DNA of 7,934 bases, taken from NCBI GenBank assembly GCA_946479015.1, contig CAMLEQ010000160.1:1-7934 (forward strand). Reading direction: 5' to 3'. This DNA is from an uncultured Gemmatimonadota bacterium (GTDB lineage Bacteria; Gemmatimonadota; Gemmatimonadetes; Gemmatimonadales; Gemmatimonadaceae). The notes beneath the pieces are model-generated. The model saw only the letters and a list, made by a program, of their open reading frames with translations. It did no database searches and was not told the origin of the DNA. Position numbers and translations under genes: made by a program. Shown here in pieces: positions 6,634 through 7,934 of this stretch (its first letter is position 1; each line of letters opens with the position of its first letter).

Positions 6634-7934
6634 TCAGGGAGTCTTGCTCAGAACGCGGAACTCCAGCTTGGCGCCATCGGCCGCCACATCCACCTCCACC
6701 TCGTCCCCCTTGGCGAAGTCGCCGACGAGGATCTTCTCCGACAGCGGGTCCTCGATGTACTTCTGGATCGCCCGCTTCAGGGGACGGGCGCCGAAGTGCT
6801 CGTCGTACCCGTGCGTGCTCAGGAACTCGGTCGCCGCCGCGGACAGCTTCAGCGTGATCTCCTCTTCGGCGAGCCGCTTCTGCACGTCCCGGAGCAGGAT
6901 CCCGACGATCTGCGAGATGTGCTCCTTGTTCAGCGGGTGGAAGACGATCACGTCGTCCAGCCGGTTCAGGAACTCGGGGTTGAACACCCGCTGGATCTCC
7001 TCCTTCACCTTCTCCTGGATCCGGTCGAAGTTCTCCCGGTCATCGGCCGCCGTGAAGCCGAGCCCGCGCCCCTTCGTGATGTCCCGCGCCCCGACGTTCG
7101 ACGTCATGATCACGACCGTGTTCTTGAAGTCGATCACGCGACCGTAGTTGTCGGTCAGATGCCCCTCGTCGAGCACCTGGAGCAGGATGTTGAACACGTC
7201 CGGGTGCGCCTTCTCGATCTCGTCCAGGAGCACCACGCTGTACGGCTTGCGCCGGACGGCCTTGGTGAGCGTCCCGGAATCCTCGTAGCCGACGTAGCCC
7301 GGAGGCGCGCCGATGAGCCGCGACACGGAGAACTTCTCCATGTACTCGCTCATGTCCACGCGGATGAGCGCCGTGGGATCGGCGAACAGGAACTTGGCCA
7401 GCGACCGGGCGAGCTCGGTCTTCCCGACCCCGGTGGGGCCGCTGAAGATGAACGAGCCGATCGGACGCGCCGGGTCCTTGAGCCCCGCGCGGCTGCGGCG
7501 GATCGAGCGGGCGAGTGCCTTGATCGCCTCGTCCTGTCCCACCACGGACGAGTGCAGCTCGTCCTCCATGCGCAGCAGCCGGGCGCTCTCCGCCTCCTGC
7601 AGCCGCATCACGGGGATCCCCGTCCACCGGCTCACGATGAAGGCGATCTCCTCCTCGCCGAGCACGGGGCGGTAGGACTGCCGCCGCTTCTCCCACTCTT
7701 CCTGCTTCTTGCGAATGTCGCCCTGGAGCTCGCGCTCCCGGTCGCGCAGCGCCGCCGCGCGCTCGAAGTTCTGATCGCGGACCGCCGTTTCCTTGTCCGT
7801 GTTCACTTCCTCGAGCTTCCCCTTCAGCTCCGCCACCTCCGGCGGCGGTGCCTGCGCGGCCAGCCGCGCCCGGGCCCCCGCCTCGTCGATCACGTCGATC
7901 GCCTTGTCCGGGAGGAAGCGGTCGGTGATGTAGC
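6634..7934 (-). CDS. clpC: ATP-dependent Clp protease ATP-binding subunit ClpC, C-terminal part (5' end outside window)
   Basis: ClpC is a two-ring AAA+ unfoldase of the cytoplasm that feeds damaged or regulatory proteins into the ClpP peptidase. The 432 visible codons open with YITDRFLPDKAID, the end of the first AAA+ module, and run to the natural stop. A UVR-type helical motif (about 34-73, with DQNFERAAALRDRE) marks ClpC rather than ClpA or ClpB. The second module has Walker A GPTGVGKT (165-172), Walker B VLLDEIE (234-240), sensor 1 MTSN (276-279), an arginine finger in FLNRLDD (Arg324) and sensor 2 GARPLKR (381-387). LGF at 291-293, on the loop after sensor 1, is the ClpP-docking tripeptide, so a protease partner is expected. 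Missing are the N domain and almost all of AAA+ module 1. A hairpin follows the gene, so it is probably the last of its own transcript and not truly part of the bamA-lpx operon. Confidence 0.97.
   Translation of the reverse strand, partial: YITDRFLPDKAIDVIDEAGARARLAAQAPPPEVAELKGKLEEVNTDKETAVRDQNFERAAALRDRERELQGDIRKKQEEWEKRRQSYRPVLGEEEIAFIVSRWTGIPVMRLQEAESARLLRMEDELHSSVVGQDEAIKALARSIRRSRAGLKDPARPIGSFIFSGPTGVGKTELARSLAKFLFADPTALIRVDMSEYMEKFSVSRLIGAPPGYVGYEDSGTLTKAVRRKPYSVVLLDEIEKAHPDVFNILLQVLDEGHLTDNYGRVIDFKNTVVIMTSNVGARDITKGRGLGFTAADDRENFDRIQEKVKEEIQRVFNPEFLNRLDDVIVFHPLNKEHISQIVGILLRDVQKRLAEEEITLKLSAAATEFLSTHGYDEHFGARPLKRAIQKYIEDPLSEKILVGDFAKGDEVEVDVAADGAKLEFRVLSKTP

Noticed and set aside
6634..7934. 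ClpB or ClpA instead of ClpC
   Set aside because: The UVR motif and short middle region are ClpC traits. ClpB has a long coiled-coil M domain and lacks the ClpP-docking LGF loop; ClpA lacks the UVR motif.
1..7934. Mobile elements, CRISPR arrays, tRNA or rRNA genes, and signs of horizontal transfer
   Set aside because: Nothing found by reading: no direct-repeat arrays, transposase motifs or tRNA cloverleafs. Composition and codon use look uniform across all seven genes.

Overview
The window looks like a piece of chromosome from a high-GC, Gram-negative (diderm) bacterium. It holds seven genes, all on the minus strand, and they form the outer-membrane biogenesis block: BamA, a Skp/OmpH chaperone, and the early lipid A enzymes. 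In the direction of transcription (right to left) the order is clpC (only its C-terminal part is inside), bamA, ompH/skp, lpxD, an lpxC-fabZ fusion, lpxA, and the N-terminal part of a Gfo/Idh-type NAD(P)-dependent oxidoreductase. LpxC-FabZ fusions are known mainly from the Bacteroidota/FCB lineage. The strong GC bias does not suit a typical Bacteroidota, so Gemmatimonadota or a related high-GC FCB lineage is my best guess. This is inference from gene content and composition, not a database match.

Layout. Positions 6634-7934 hold the clpC C-terminus: UVR motif, second AAA+ module and ClpP-docking loop. A 73-base gap (6561-6633) contains a 12-bp perfect inverted repeat that is a plausible clpC terminator. 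From 6560 leftwards the genes are packed almost without gaps: bamA (4146-6560), a 14-base spacer with a good Shine-Dalgarno, ompH (3511-4131), lpxD (2447-3514), lpxC-fabZ (1176-2450), lpxA (403-1179) and the oxidoreductase (1-403, cut by the window edge). ompH/lpxD, lpxD/lpxC and lpxC/lpxA each overlap by 4 bases (TTGA or ATGA), and lpxA and the oxidoreductase share one base. This is strong evidence for one translationally coupled operon.

How the genes work together. LpxA acylates UDP-GlcNAc (or a 3-amino analogue), LpxC deacetylates it in the committed step, and LpxD adds the second acyl chain. The FabZ domain dehydrates 3-hydroxyacyl-ACP, which is also the acyl donor for LpxA and LpxD, so the fusion puts competing uses of one metabolite on one polypeptide. 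BamA inserts outer-membrane beta-barrels and OmpH/Skp escorts them across the periplasm. The oxidoreductase directly after lpxA could be GnnA-like, which would imply a 2,3-diaminoglucose lipid A; this is testable but not shown here.

I see no mobile element, CRISPR array, tRNA, rRNA or wholly new system. Every stretch over 100 bases is accounted for by a gene. The points worth a second look are modest: the fusion and its possible internal FabZ start, the oxidoreductase neighbour of lpxA, the clpC-bamA junction with a possible leaderless bamA start, and family-specific extensions in Skp and BamA.
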